Positions 27,319 through 34,613 of a stretch of DNA of 64,000 nucleotides are shown here, in pieces. The position numbers and the translations under genes are program-made. The notes below the pieces were generated by a model, which ran no database searches, was not told the origin of the DNA, and saw nothing but the letters and a program-made list of their open reading frames with translations. How positions within the stretch are numbered: position 1 is the stretch's first letter; the number at the start of each line of letters is the position of its first letter. The DNA lies in contig NZ_LT629690.1 in the NCBI RefSeq assembly GCF_900102185.1, positions 930,001 through 994,000 of the forward strand, in the 5' to 3' direction. This DNA is from Terriglobus roseus. Lineage in GTDB: Bacteria > Acidobacteriota > Terriglobia > Terriglobales > Acidobacteriaceae.

Positions 27319-27723
27319 ATGGCTACGGTAAGACTATGGACAGACGATGATGTGGCAGCGGATGCGAGATGCAAAGCTGTGTTCGATGACATTCGCGCGA
27401 CGCGCAAATCAGATTTTGTCAATAACTTCTGGCGGGCACTGGCCAATCAGCCGGACCTTTTGGAACAGACATGGGCTCGTGTGAAGAAGGTAATGATTGA
27501 GCCTGGGACGCTTGATCCGCTCACAAAGGAACTGATCTATATCGCAGTTTCCACGATGAATAGTTGCACGTATTGCACGCATTCACATACAGCGGCGGCG
27601 CGTGCCAAAGGGCTCACTGAGGAGCAGTACGCAGAGTTTCTTGCAGTAGTCAGCATGGCAGCTCATACCAATTCGCTTGCCAATGCACTCCAGATTCCTG
27701 TGGACAATGAGTTTCTTGCGTAA
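27319..27723 (+). CDS. Carboxymuconolactone decarboxylase family (AhpD-like) protein
   Basis: 134 residues. The core MNSCTYCTHSHTAAARAKG contains the CxxC-x-x-x-H arrangement of AhpD-like peroxidase/disulfide reductases, followed by LTEEQYAEFLAVVSMAAHTN. Such proteins act in peroxide defence or as small oxidoreductases; the decarboxylase name is historical. It follows the BNR gene by 77 bp on the same strand and ends at a bidirectional terminator. Confidence 0.85.
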   Translation: MATVRLWTDDDVAADARCKAVFDDIRATRKSDFVNNFWRALANQPDLLEQTWARVKKVMIEPGTLDPLTKELIYIAVSTMNSCTYCTHSHTAAARAKGLTEEQYAEFLAVVSMAAHTNSLANALQIPVDNEFLA

Positions 27724-27782
27724 GAGCTGAAAGACGTTTCGTGTTGTATAAACTCAACGCTTCCAGATTGTTTGCATAAAGT

Positions 27783-27816
27783 AAGGTGGCGGCCAGGATT
27801 TCCGGGCCGCCACCTT
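27783..27816. terminator. Bidirectional terminator between convergent genes
   Basis: Perfect 12-bp stem AAGGTGGCGGCC / GGCCGCCACCTT with a 10-nt loop and a TTTT tail on the plus side. It separates the AhpD-like gene from the convergent TlpA-like gene. Confidence 0.85.
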
Positions 27817-27832
27817 TTCCGTATTGCTACGT

Positions 27833-29146
27833 TTAGTTCAGCTGCGCGCTTTGGCTGGGAACAGGTTGCGCAAGCATTTTCTCTACCAGTGTTGTGACTT
27901 CGTGTTCTAGCGCAATGTGGCCAGCAGTATTGCCCGGACCTGCAAAGCCTGCGTGGGTTTCCTTTACCAATCCATCACGACCGACAAAGAACGATGTCGG
28001 CCAGCAATTGAGATTGACGCCCTGCGGGATCTTTTCATTGAGCTGGTCCGTTGTTCCGGCAAGAAGCACGGGATAGGTGATGCCATAGTGCTGAATGAAG
28101 GCCTTCAGTCGAGATGAGTCGGTTTCCGGATCGCCCTGTTCAAAGTCGAGATTCACGATCTCAAGCCCTTTGGAATGAAAACGCTTATAGAGACTCACGA
28201 GAAGACCTGCTTCATCGTGGCAGTTGGGGCACCAGGAGCCACCAATTGCAACGATGACAACTTTGCCTCGGAACTGCGGATCTCTGTTAGAGAGCACCTT
28301 GCCATTCAGGTCAGGAAAGCTGAAGGCGAACGGAGCATTTGGGTCTTTGATAGATGTCTGTTGTGTCGTATCGGTAGGAGCAGGCAAGTTTAGCTTCCGT
28401 GCTTCGTCCGGCCGATGCGCGACGAATTCTGGAGACGAGCCATGCACTCCGCCGAGAAGGCTCTTCACCACGAGTGTTCCATCGGCCTGAGGTGTTACGG
28501 AATAGGCTGCGCCGCCTGCTGCAGTGAAATGACCGAGAGTGTAGCTGGTTCCATTCCATGTGCCCCATAGGCCGCCTGTGTCGCCGTCGATACGCTGAAT
28601 CGCCGCTTTGATCACGGGTGATCTGCCGGTTGGCGGATCCACTCGAAGCTCCCATGCACCTTCACCCTTGTTGCTCTTTGTGGCGATCTCCCACGAGCCA
28701 GAGATATTCGGAGCGTTGGGAGATGAGGTTGGATCAGACAGCTTACCGATGCGTTTCGCTGTAAATGTCGAAGGAGGAGAGGGGCGCTTGCCCGGATGTG
28801 TTGCGCCATAGGTTCCTGTCAACGAATCACCTTCAAACGTAGCGTCGAGTGTGCGCGCGAAATAATCGAACGACGCAACGAGATGATTCCCTTCCAGCGT
28901 TACCGCACTTGCCGGAGATACATCGGGATTTGTAGCAGGGCCATTGAGAAATGCTGCTTCCAGCTTTGAACCGTTGCGCGTAATGCGGATGGTGACGGGA
29001 ATTTCAGTGTCACGTACTTTTGCCACACCCTGCCACACGCCGGTTGTTAGTTTTGCTGGTGAGGTTTGTGCAAGCAACGCAGGCGTGAGCTGCACGAGAG
29101 ACACAGCAGCCAAAGAGGATGCGAGGACGCGTCCAGAAAGCTTCAT
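27833..29146 (-). CDS. TlpA-like thioredoxin-fold protein with N-terminal beta domains (paralogue 1)
   Basis: 437 residues, exported (signal ending TPALLAQ). Residues about 30-130 and 145-245 form two beta-rich domains (GVWQGVAKVRDTEIPVTI; SGSWEIATKSNKGEGAWEL). From about 270 a TlpA/AlkD-type thioredoxin domain follows, with the active site GGSWCPNCHDEAGLLV and cis-proline region NCWPTSFFVGRDG. It probably reduces or isomerises disulfides, or carries electrons, in the periplasm. A paralogue of the same architecture lies at 33220-34599. The gene is preceded by a four-cysteine leader reading frame (29291-29253), suggesting control by cysteine supply. ATG 29146 has CGGAG before it. Confidence 0.88.
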   Translation of the reverse strand: MKLSGRVLASSLAAVSLVQLTPALLAQTSPAKLTTGVWQGVAKVRDTEIPVTIRITRNGSKLEAAFLNGPATNPDVSPASAVTLEGNHLVASFDYFARTLDATFEGDSLTGTYGATHPGKRPSPPSTFTAKRIGKLSDPTSSPNAPNISGSWEIATKSNKGEGAWELRVDPPTGRSPVIKAAIQRIDGDTGGLWGTWNGTSYTLGHFTAAGGAAYSVTPQADGTLVVKSLLGGVHGSSPEFVAHRPDEARKLNLPAPTDTTQQTSIKDPNAPFAFSFPDLNGKVLSNRDPQFRGKVVIVAIGGSWCPNCHDEAGLLVSLYKRFHSKGLEIVNLDFEQGDPETDSSRLKAFIQHYGITYPVLLAGTTDQLNEKIPQGVNLNCWPTSFFVGRDGLVKETHAGFAGPGNTAGHIALEHEVTTLVEKMLAQPVPSQSAQLN

Positions 29147-29252
29147 GACGAAGGCTCCGTTTAGATCAGGTTTTTAGGTGTGAGTCAGAAGATTTGGTCG
29201 TAAGACGCGCCCGCTCTTTCTGGGCCGCACAAACGACTGTGTGGTGCCTGCG

Positions 29253-29291
29253 TTAGCGGCAACAACAACACAGTCTGGAAGCAGTGTGCAT
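29253..29291 (-). CDS. Cysteine-rich leader peptide 1, MHTASRLCCCCR
   Basis: A 12-codon frame with four consecutive Cys codons (TGT TGT TGT TGC), then Arg and stop, 106 bp before the TlpA-like gene on the same strand. A TTGACT / TACTTT promoter with 17-bp spacing would start transcription at or within a base of its ATG, so it is predicted to be leaderless. Runs of one amino acid in tiny leader frames are the hallmark of translation-dependent attenuation. Too short for standard gene calling; evidence is the codon run plus promoter placement and the similar frame on the other strand. Confidence 0.6.
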   Translation of the reverse strand: MHTASRLCCCCR

Positions 29292-29297
29292 GCGGTA

Positions 29298-29326
29298 AAA
29301 GTAAACAGCCTCTAGCTAGGAGTCAA
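29298..29326 (-). promoter_or_regulatory. Candidate promoter for leader 1 and the TlpA-like gene
   Basis: Minus strand: TTGACT at 29326-29321, 17-bp spacer, TACTTT at 29303-29298, then 6 bases to the leader ATG at 29291. Confidence 0.5.
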
Positions 29327-29465
29327 GTAGACGCTTCAAGAAGGATCTAATTATCGAATGGAAAACTACACGAGGACGTTTATTTTTCTTTCAGTTACAG
29401 AGCTTAGTTACAGCGATGGAACATTCACTTTTGGCTCTTCAAGATTCTCGAGATAATCAACAGAC

Positions 29466-29506
29466 TTGACATCTGTAACGCATGTGTTAACGTTTCTCAC
29501 ATGCGT
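29466..29506 (+). promoter_or_regulatory. Candidate promoter with a 9-bp inverted repeat, for leader 2 and the CHRD operon
   Basis: TTGACA (29466-29471), 16-bp spacer, TAACGT (29488-29493), 7 bases to the leader ATG at 29501. A perfect inverted repeat, ACGCATGTG (29478-29486) and CACATGCGT (29498-29506), spans the spacer and the start codon. It could be a repressor operator or, if transcription began upstream, a hairpin masking the ATG. Confidence 0.5.
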
Positions 29507-29539
29507 ACTCTCTCGCAGCTTTGTTGTTGCTTCCGATAG
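29501..29539 (+). CDS. Cysteine-rich leader peptide 2, MRTLSQLCCCFR
   Basis: A 12-codon frame with three consecutive Cys codons (TGT TGT TGC), then Phe, Arg and stop, 141 bp before the first CHRD gene. It has the same length and layout as leader 1 on the opposite strand (M-x-T-x-S-x-L-CCC-x-R), which argues against chance. The predicted transcript starts at or next to the ATG. No anti-Shine-Dalgarno match precedes it, consistent with leaderless translation. Confidence 0.62.
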   Translation: MRTLSQLCCCFR

Positions 29540-29680
29540 GTTTTCACCTATAGGTAGAGCGTCATGCGCCTACGAGTTTCGCTTCCCACACATCAATGAA
29601 TGCCGACTGTGGCCCGCATTTGAGCGGACGCAGCTTATAGCGATTCAACGCTTTTGGCATTGCAATGCACAGGTGATTTC
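29536..29680 (+). other. Structured leader RNA after leader peptide 2
   Basis: Three possible folds lie between the leader stop and the CHRD gene: ATAGGT / ACCTAT (29536-29551), a bulged hairpin at 29553-29572 (GTAG-A-GCG pairing with CGC-CTAC), and the palindrome GCATTGCAATGC (29657-29668) just before the AGGTGA ribosome-binding site. The last could regulate access to that site. No classical terminator with a T run is seen. I recognise no known riboswitch. Confidence 0.35.
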
Positions 29681-30175
29681 ATGTCATCGTCTCAACGACG
29701 TTTCATATTTGTTGTAGGCCTTGCACTACTACTGGTTGCAAATCCGGTATCTGCCAGCGGAAGGAAGAAGGAACTCCGATCGTCTCCGGAACCGCTAGCG
29801 AAAGTGTATTTATTCAAAGCCGATCTGGATGGCGCAATCGCTTTGCCAGGTAATAGCGAGCCAGCAAGCGGAGACGTAGCCGCCACCTATGATGCGGAAA
29901 CCCATGTTTTGCGATTTAATGCGCGTTTCCTCAACCTTTCTGGGCCGGCGACGAACGCGAAGTTCTTTTCGGCAGCGGCTATTGATCGAGTGGGGTGGGC
30001 CACGGTGGCAGCGGCGCGGCCGGACGCAAGGTTGGTAACGGGAACCGCGTGGCTTGATCAGGAAGAAGAACAGGAGCTTCTTGCAGGGCGTTGGTATTTC
30101 AATGTGGCAACCGAAAAGCATCCGAACGGTGAAATTCGCGGAGCCGTACGGTTAGTAAACAAAACGAATGAGTGA
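29681..30175 (+). CDS. CHRD-domain protein, exported (copy 1)
   Basis: 164 residues from ATG 29681 (AGGTGA just upstream). The signal peptide (FIFVVGLALLLVANPVSA) is followed by one CHRD domain: LDGAIALPGNSEPASGDVAATYDAETHVLRFN and the C-terminal AGRWYFNVATEKHPNGEIRGAV. CHRD domains were named from chordin; bacterial members are secreted beta proteins of unknown role. The central His-Phe-His-Gly segment present in copy 2 is replaced here by AKFFSAAA, so a metal- or ligand-binding property may be lost. First gene of a four-gene run ending at 31514. Confidence 0.82.
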   Translation: MSSSQRRFIFVVGLALLLVANPVSASGRKKELRSSPEPLAKVYLFKADLDGAIALPGNSEPASGDVAATYDAETHVLRFNARFLNLSGPATNAKFFSAAAIDRVGWATVAAARPDARLVTGTAWLDQEEEQELLAGRWYFNVATEKHPNGEIRGAVRLVNKTNE

Positions 30176-30185
30176 GGGAGAAAGA

Positions 30186-30614
30186 ATGAAAAAGCTTCAG
30201 GTATTGGCAGCTACATTTGCAATCGGTTTCGCATCGCTTTCCTTGCATGCCGAGTCCATCAAGTTGAAGGCCACTCTTACCGGTGGTGAGGAAGTTCCTG
30301 CTAGGCAGGTGTCGGGAACAGGAACACTGACCGCAACGTTGGATACAGATACGAATACGTTGAAGTATCACGTGGAGTACCAGGGACTGACTGGGCCAGT
30401 CGTTGCGGCCCACTTTCACGGTCCCGCAGCTCAGGGCGTGAATGCTAAACCGCAGATTCCCGTGAAAGCACCCTTTGATAGCCCTGTCGATGGCACTGCA
30501 AGCATTACGGCGGATCAGGCGAAGGATCTGCTGGACGGGAAGTGGTATTTCAACTTGCATACTTCGGCTAACCCCGGTGGTGAGATCCGCGGGCAGGTTG
30601 TGAAGGCGCAATGA
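30186..30614 (+). CDS. CHRD-domain protein, exported (copy 2)
   Basis: 142 residues from ATG 30186, preceded by GAGGGAGAAAG. The signal peptide (VLAATFAIGFASLSLHA) is followed by a canonical CHRD domain: LTGGEEVPARQVSGTGTLTA, the VVAAHFHGPAAQG histidine segment, and GKWYFNLHTSANPGGEIRGQV. Function unknown. It starts 10 bp after copy 1 and its stop overlaps the next start codon (ATGATG at 30611), so these genes are cotranslated. Confidence 0.87.
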   Translation: MKKLQVLAATFAIGFASLSLHAESIKLKATLTGGEEVPARQVSGTGTLTATLDTDTNTLKYHVEYQGLTGPVVAAHFHGPAAQGVNAKPQIPVKAPFDSPVDGTASITADQAKDLLDGKWYFNLHTSANPGGEIRGQVVKAQ

Positions 30615-31048
30615 TGCGATTACGCATGAGGCCGTGGTTTGTTACAGGCGTGCTGGGGCTGTCGTTTGTGGCGAAAGGGGCGATCACTTATCTCCATGCG
30701 GAGACCGGCTCATTCGCTCAAACCACAGCGCTGCCAAAGCCAACAAACCTAAGGGTGTTGCCTAAGGCCTCATCGCTTCCTGATGTCTACACACGTATGG
30801 CTCAGATTCAGAAAGACCTTGGCGTCGATTGCAGTTTCTGCCATGACCAGGATCCTGATTCCAAACAGGTCAACTATGCATCAGATGAGAACCCGAGGAA
30901 AGAGACGGCAAGGGCCATGATGCGTATGACTCAGGACATTAATGAAAAGTATCTGGGGGCACTGGGAGATCGACAATATTCGCCGCCTATTACATGCGGA
31001 AATTGCCATCTAGGGCAAATGCATCCGCCGCAATTTGAAGGGAAGTAA
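30611..31048 (+). CDS. Diheme c-type cytochrome, reaction-centre cytochrome-like
   Basis: 145 residues with an N-terminal membrane or signal segment (VTGVLGLSFVAKGAITYLHA). Two CxxCH sites: CSFCHDQDPDSKQ near residue 76 and CGNCHLGQMHPPQ near 130, separated by TARAMMRMTQDINEKYLG. The paired M-x-x-M-T/x-x-I-N pattern between hemes is the one seen in photosynthetic reaction-centre cytochrome c subunit-like proteins of Acidobacteriota. It should be a periplasmic electron carrier. It overlaps the CHRD gene and precedes the DsbD-alpha-like gene by 4 bp. Confidence 0.85.
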   Translation: MMRLRMRPWFVTGVLGLSFVAKGAITYLHAETGSFAQTTALPKPTNLRVLPKASSLPDVYTRMAQIQKDLGVDCSFCHDQDPDSKQVNYASDENPRKETARAMMRMTQDINEKYLGALGDRQYSPPITCGNCHLGQMHPPQFEGK

Positions 31049-31052
31049 TGAG

Positions 31053-31514
31053 ATGAGAAAAGTACTTGCAGCACTCGCAGTTCTTCTAATCTCCACAGCT
31101 GGCGCTACCGCACAGCGACCAGGGAGCGTGCAGTGGAGTGCATCAGTGAAACCCTCAGCGCATGCGGGGGAATATGTTGTCGAATTGCATGCTGATGTGG
31201 AGAGCGGATGGCATGTGTACTCAGCGAAGCAGGCACCCGGCGGCCCGTTGCCGCTGGTGATCCGTGTGGAGCAGGGAGCGCCATTCTCATTGGATGGAGC
31301 GATCACAGGGAGCAATCCAATCCAGCATCATGATGCGAGTTTCAATCTTGATACCGAATACTTCACTGGAACTTTTCTTCTGGATGTTCCAGTGAAGTCC
31401 ACAACGCAAGGCCCTGGAGATGTTCCTCTTGCTGTGCGGTTTCAGATGTGCAGCGATACAACATGCATGCCACCGCGAACGATTCATTTAGTGGCAAAGG
31501 TTAATGCTTCTTAG
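31053..31514 (+). CDS. DsbD N-terminal (alpha) domain-like periplasmic protein
   Basis: 153 residues from ATG 31053 (GGAAG upstream). The signal peptide (VLAALAVLLISTAGATA) precedes an immunoglobulin-like domain with GWHVYSAKQAPGGPLPL and the paired cysteines of VRFQMCSDTTCMPPRTI, as in DsbD-alpha. In DsbD this domain passes electrons to periplasmic thiol proteins. Here it is free-standing, with no membrane or thioredoxin domain attached, so its electron source must be another protein. TlpA-like proteins nearby are candidate partners. Confidence 0.84.
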   Translation: MRKVLAALAVLLISTAGATAQRPGSVQWSASVKPSAHAGEYVVELHADVESGWHVYSAKQAPGGPLPLVIRVEQGAPFSLDGAITGSNPIQHHDASFNLDTEYFTGTFLLDVPVKSTTQGPGDVPLAVRFQMCSDTTCMPPRTIHLVAKVNAS

Positions 31515-31544
31515 ATTCGTTGAGTTGTTAATACGGGAGTCGAG

Positions 31545-31613
31545 ATGAACAAAGGTTGTTGTTCCATCCACAACACGAATGACGAGAGGGTGAAGCGTAT
31601 GCGCGCGCCATAA
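31545..31613 (+). CDS. Short leader frame 3, begins MNKGCCSIH and ends RVKRMRAP
   Basis: A 22-codon frame with a good ribosome-binding site (GGGAG, 6 bases before ATG), adjacent Cys codons at positions 5-6, and a C-terminal Arg-Ala-Pro before the stop. Two terminator-like hairpins and then the monoheme-protein gene follow. The terminal RAP resembles the RAP-type endings of known ribosome-arrest peptides, but that similarity is only three residues. It lies 30 bp after the DsbD-alpha-like gene and may act as an internal attenuator in a longer operon. Confidence 0.45.
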   Translation: MNKGCCSIHNTNDERVKRMRAP

Positions 31614-31636
31614 ACGCCGCGCACGAATAACACCGC

Positions 31637-31668
31637 AGCCCGCTCGTCAGCTCATGCTGGAGCGGGCT
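31637..31668 (+). terminator. Terminator-like hairpin A in the leader of the monoheme-protein gene
   Basis: Arms AGCCCGCTC (31637-31645) and GAGCGGGCT (31660-31668) are perfect; the loop itself can pair (CAGC/GCTG). The tail is only TTCT, so termination may be partial. Confidence 0.55.
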
Positions 31669-31705
31669 TTCTGGTGGCTGCAATTTGTTGCACCTGCAGT
31701 ATTGA

Positions 31706-31743
31706 AATCCACCTCGGCATTTGCCTGAGGTGGATTTTCTTTT
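31706..31743 (+). terminator. Terminator-like hairpin B just before the monoheme-protein gene
   Basis: Arms AATCCACCTC (31706-31715) and GAGGTGGATT (31727-31736) with an 11-nt loop, then TTCTTTTG. It ends 11 bp before ATG 31755, leaving no room for a promoter between, so readthrough must occur for the gene to be expressed. GGTGG at 31673-31677 could pair with CCACC in the left arm as a short competing structure. Confidence 0.6.
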
Positions 31744-31754
31744 GCGAGTTCGAA

Positions 31755-33182
31755 ATGAAAGGCGGCAATACGGATATGGATAACAAGCGATCAGTTGGAA
31801 AGCGTGTGCAACGCAGCGTCGTAATGCCACTTGTGATTGCGGGCGGAGCTTTGTTGCTATCAAAGGCGCAGATCGCCGTGAAGAACCAAGGATACGTTCC
31901 TTTCAGCGACGCGCCTATCAACTATCGTTCCGAAAATCTTAATGACCCGGTGGCGAAGCTGCAGCAACGTCTTGATCGTGGCGAAGCGGCGTTGAGTTAT
32001 GAGCCTGAGCACGGCTATCTCCGCTCTGTCTTGAAAGAGTTGAATATTCCAGTTGATTCGCAGACGCTCGTGTTTTCCAAGACAAGCTTTCAATACAAGA
32101 AAATCTCACCAGAGCATCCGCGAGCGCTGTACTTCAATGACGATGTCTACATCGGACAGGTCCACGAAGGAAAGGCGATTGAAGTTGTCTCCTTTGATCC
32201 GATGCAAGGTGCGATCTTCTACCTCTTAGACGAGCACCAGGTAGAAAAACCGAAGTTTGAGCGAGCAGAGCTTGATTGCACACAATGTCATATTGCTGCA
32301 GGAACGCGTGGTGTACCGGGGGTATTGCTGCGATCGATCTACCCGACGTCGACAGGAACGCAGGCTACCAGCACGCGATCTTTCATCACGGATCAAGAAA
32401 GCCAAATCAAGAATCGCTGGGGCGGATGGTATGTGACAGGGAAGTTCAGCTCCGCACCTGAGCTGTCGATTGGTAACTCTGTTGTGCCAGATGGCGATAA
32501 CGCTGGCGATGAAAAGCTGACACTCATTGCGGCAAAGTTCGACAAGAAGAGTTATCTCACTGCGGATAGTGACGTTGTTGCACACCTGGTGCTGGCTCAT
32601 CAGACGCAGGCGCATAACCTGATCACTCTTACAAACTACCGAACACGGATTGCAGAGTTTCAGGCTGCAAAGCCCAACGACGGTAAGCCTGTGGATGCGG
32701 CTTCTCTGTCCGAGAGCATTCGACAGCAATACGAACGCCCAGCCGAGCAATTGGTGCGCTACCTAGTATTCGCAAACGAAGCATCGCTTGCGGGCATGGA
32801 CTTTGAAGCGGATGCGAAGTCCGATTTTGCCCGTGATTTTACTGCGCATGGGCCACGAGATGCGAAGGGCCGGTCTCTTCGTGATTTTGACCTGAAGGTG
32901 CATACCTTCCGCTATCCGTGCAGTTACCTCATCTACACAGAATCGTTTGACAACATTCCAGAGCCGGCGAAGGGGTATGTGTATCACCGGCTATTTCAAG
33001 TGTTGACCGGAGAAGACCAGAGCCAGGACTTTGCGGGCACAAGCCCTGAAGCAAAGCGCGCGGCATTGGAAATTCTGCTGGCTACAAAGCGTGGGCTGCC
33101 AGAGGAATGGCGGAGCTACGCGCAATCCAAGCGCCTGCGAATTGCGGCTCAGCCGGTTGGCTCGAGCCATATCCATGGCTAA
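31755..33182 (+). CDS. Periplasmic monoheme protein of unknown function
   Basis: 475 residues from ATG 31755 (ATG 31776 is an alternative). An N-terminal hydrophobic anchor (VVMPLVIAGGALLLSKAQIAV) is followed by a soluble chain with a single heme motif, ELDCTQCHIAAGTRG, near residue 175. Conserved-looking segments include ALYFNDDVYIGQVH and TFRYPCSYLIYTESF. I know no named family with a proven function; similar proteins are seen in Acidobacteriota and Planctomycetota. The gene is preceded by a cysteine-containing leader frame and two hairpins and followed 37 bp later by a TlpA-like gene, so a role in periplasmic redox chemistry is likely. Confidence 0.75.
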   Translation: MKGGNTDMDNKRSVGKRVQRSVVMPLVIAGGALLLSKAQIAVKNQGYVPFSDAPINYRSENLNDPVAKLQQRLDRGEAALSYEPEHGYLRSVLKELNIPVDSQTLVFSKTSFQYKKISPEHPRALYFNDDVYIGQVHEGKAIEVVSFDPMQGAIFYLLDEHQVEKPKFERAELDCTQCHIAAGTRGVPGVLLRSIYPTSTGTQATSTRSFITDQESQIKNRWGGWYVTGKFSSAPELSIGNSVVPDGDNAGDEKLTLIAAKFDKKSYLTADSDVVAHLVLAHQTQAHNLITLTNYRTRIAEFQAAKPNDGKPVDAASLSESIRQQYERPAEQLVRYLVFANEASLAGMDFEADAKSDFARDFTAHGPRDAKGRSLRDFDLKVHTFRYPCSYLIYTESFDNIPEPAKGYVYHRLFQVLTGEDQSQDFAGTSPEAKRAALEILLATKRGLPEEWRSYAQSKRLRIAAQPVGSSHIHG

Positions 33183-33219
33183 GACACACCACGTTGTATC
33201 AACCACTCGCGAGGTCACT

Positions 33220-34599
33220 ATGAAGACGATGCTGAAATACACAGGTGTTGCGATTGCCTTGGCAGGATTGGGCACAACCGCAGCGTTGGCACAGAACCCA
33301 ACAAAGTCAATTGATGGTCGATGGGATGCTGCCCTGGTTCGACCGAATGGAGAGACTGTTCCGTTCCGGCTGGACATTTCTGGCAGTGGGAACAACGTCA
33401 AAGGCACTTTTTACAACGGATTCCAGCCGTTCGATAGTACGACCGGCGGTTCCTTTGCGAACAATGAACTAACGCTCAACATCGATCACTATCTCACTGC
33501 GATCCACGCCAAGTTAAACGGAGATCAGCTTGCAGGCGATGTCTCCACACAGAATCGTGCCTCGACCGCAGCGTATCAGTTCAAAGCCACCCGTCATGTA
33601 GATGAGAACGTGAATGTCTCAAACGTGCCACAGATTGGTGGAGCTTACATCCTGCCACTGGAAACACCTTCTTCGAAGGGCGAAAAGGCCTTCCACTTTA
33701 TTGTGGAGCAGAGAGGTGCAGAGGTTGCTGCGACAATCCTTCGCGTCGATGGAGATACCGGCGCGTATACCGGAACTTATCACGATGGTAAGTGGCGTTT
33801 AAGTCATTTTGATGGTTCTCGCCCCGGTGTTATCGAAGTGACTCCACAAGCCGATGGTACGCTTGCGGTGGAGCAGAACCCCGGTTCGAAGCCGTCGGTG
33901 CAAAAGGCTGTTGCGGAGAAAACCGCGAGTGCCAAGGCATATGGTGAGGAGCCACCTGTCGATAGCCGCTATACGCCGAAGCTTGTGGCCTATCGTGAAG
34001 ATGTTGCACGCGCAAAGGGCTTGCCGCAGCCTGAGAACTACAGCACTCATACGACTGTTCGCGATCAAAACGAGAAGTTCGCGTTTAACTTTCCCGACGT
34101 GAACGGAAAGCTAATATCCGAGGACGATCCGCGCTTCAAAGGCAAGGTGGTTGTTGCAGTTGTGACTGGTACGTGGTGCCCGAACTGCCACGACGAGGCG
34201 CAGTACCTTGTTCAGCTGGACAAGAAGTACCGGGACAAGGGACTAGCGATTGTTGCGTTGGATTTCGAGGAACCAGAGCAGCAGAGCGGCTTGGAGCGCG
34301 AGAAGGCTTTTGTGAAGCAGTATGGTGTGGATTACACCTACCTCATCGCAGGAGCACCCGCAGAGATGTGGGAGAAGGTGCCGCAGGCGGTCAACTTAAA
34401 CACATGGCCTGCTACGTTGTTCATTGGGCGTGATGGTCACGTGAAGTCAGTGCATTCAGGTTTCGCATCGCCTGCCAGCGGTAAGTTCAATGATGAGCTG
34501 AAAGCAGAGTTCACCGCCACCATCGAGAAGCTATTGGCAGAAAAGCCCGCCCAGCAGACGGCATCTGTTGGGATCCAGGTAATTCACGAAGGCGAGTAG
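33220..34599 (+). CDS. TlpA-like thioredoxin-fold protein with N-terminal beta domains (paralogue 2)
   Basis: 459 residues from ATG 33220 (GCGAGG upstream). The signal peptide (GVAIALAGLGTTAALA) precedes two beta domains (DGRWDAALVRPNGETVPFRL; GGAYILPLETPSSKGEKAFH) and a C-terminal thioredoxin domain with GTWCPNCHDEAQYLVQL and NTWPATLFIGRDG. The layout matches the protein at 27833-29146 almost domain for domain, including RVDGDTGAYTGTYHDGKW against RIDGDTGGLWGTWNGTSY. The two paralogues bracket the cytochrome/CHRD genes, so the cluster may use them on different branches or under different conditions. Confidence 0.88.
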   Translation: MKTMLKYTGVAIALAGLGTTAALAQNPTKSIDGRWDAALVRPNGETVPFRLDISGSGNNVKGTFYNGFQPFDSTTGGSFANNELTLNIDHYLTAIHAKLNGDQLAGDVSTQNRASTAAYQFKATRHVDENVNVSNVPQIGGAYILPLETPSSKGEKAFHFIVEQRGAEVAATILRVDGDTGAYTGTYHDGKWRLSHFDGSRPGVIEVTPQADGTLAVEQNPGSKPSVQKAVAEKTASAKAYGEEPPVDSRYTPKLVAYREDVARAKGLPQPENYSTHTTVRDQNEKFAFNFPDVNGKLISEDDPRFKGKVVVAVVTGTWCPNCHDEAQYLVQLDKKYRDKGLAIVALDFEEPEQQSGLEREKAFVKQYGVDYTYLIAGAPAEMWEKVPQAVNLNTWPATLFIGRDGHVKSVHSGFASPASGKFNDELKAEFTATIEKLLAEKPAQQTASVGIQVIHEGE

Positions 34600-34613
34600 C
34601 TTAACCTATGCAT

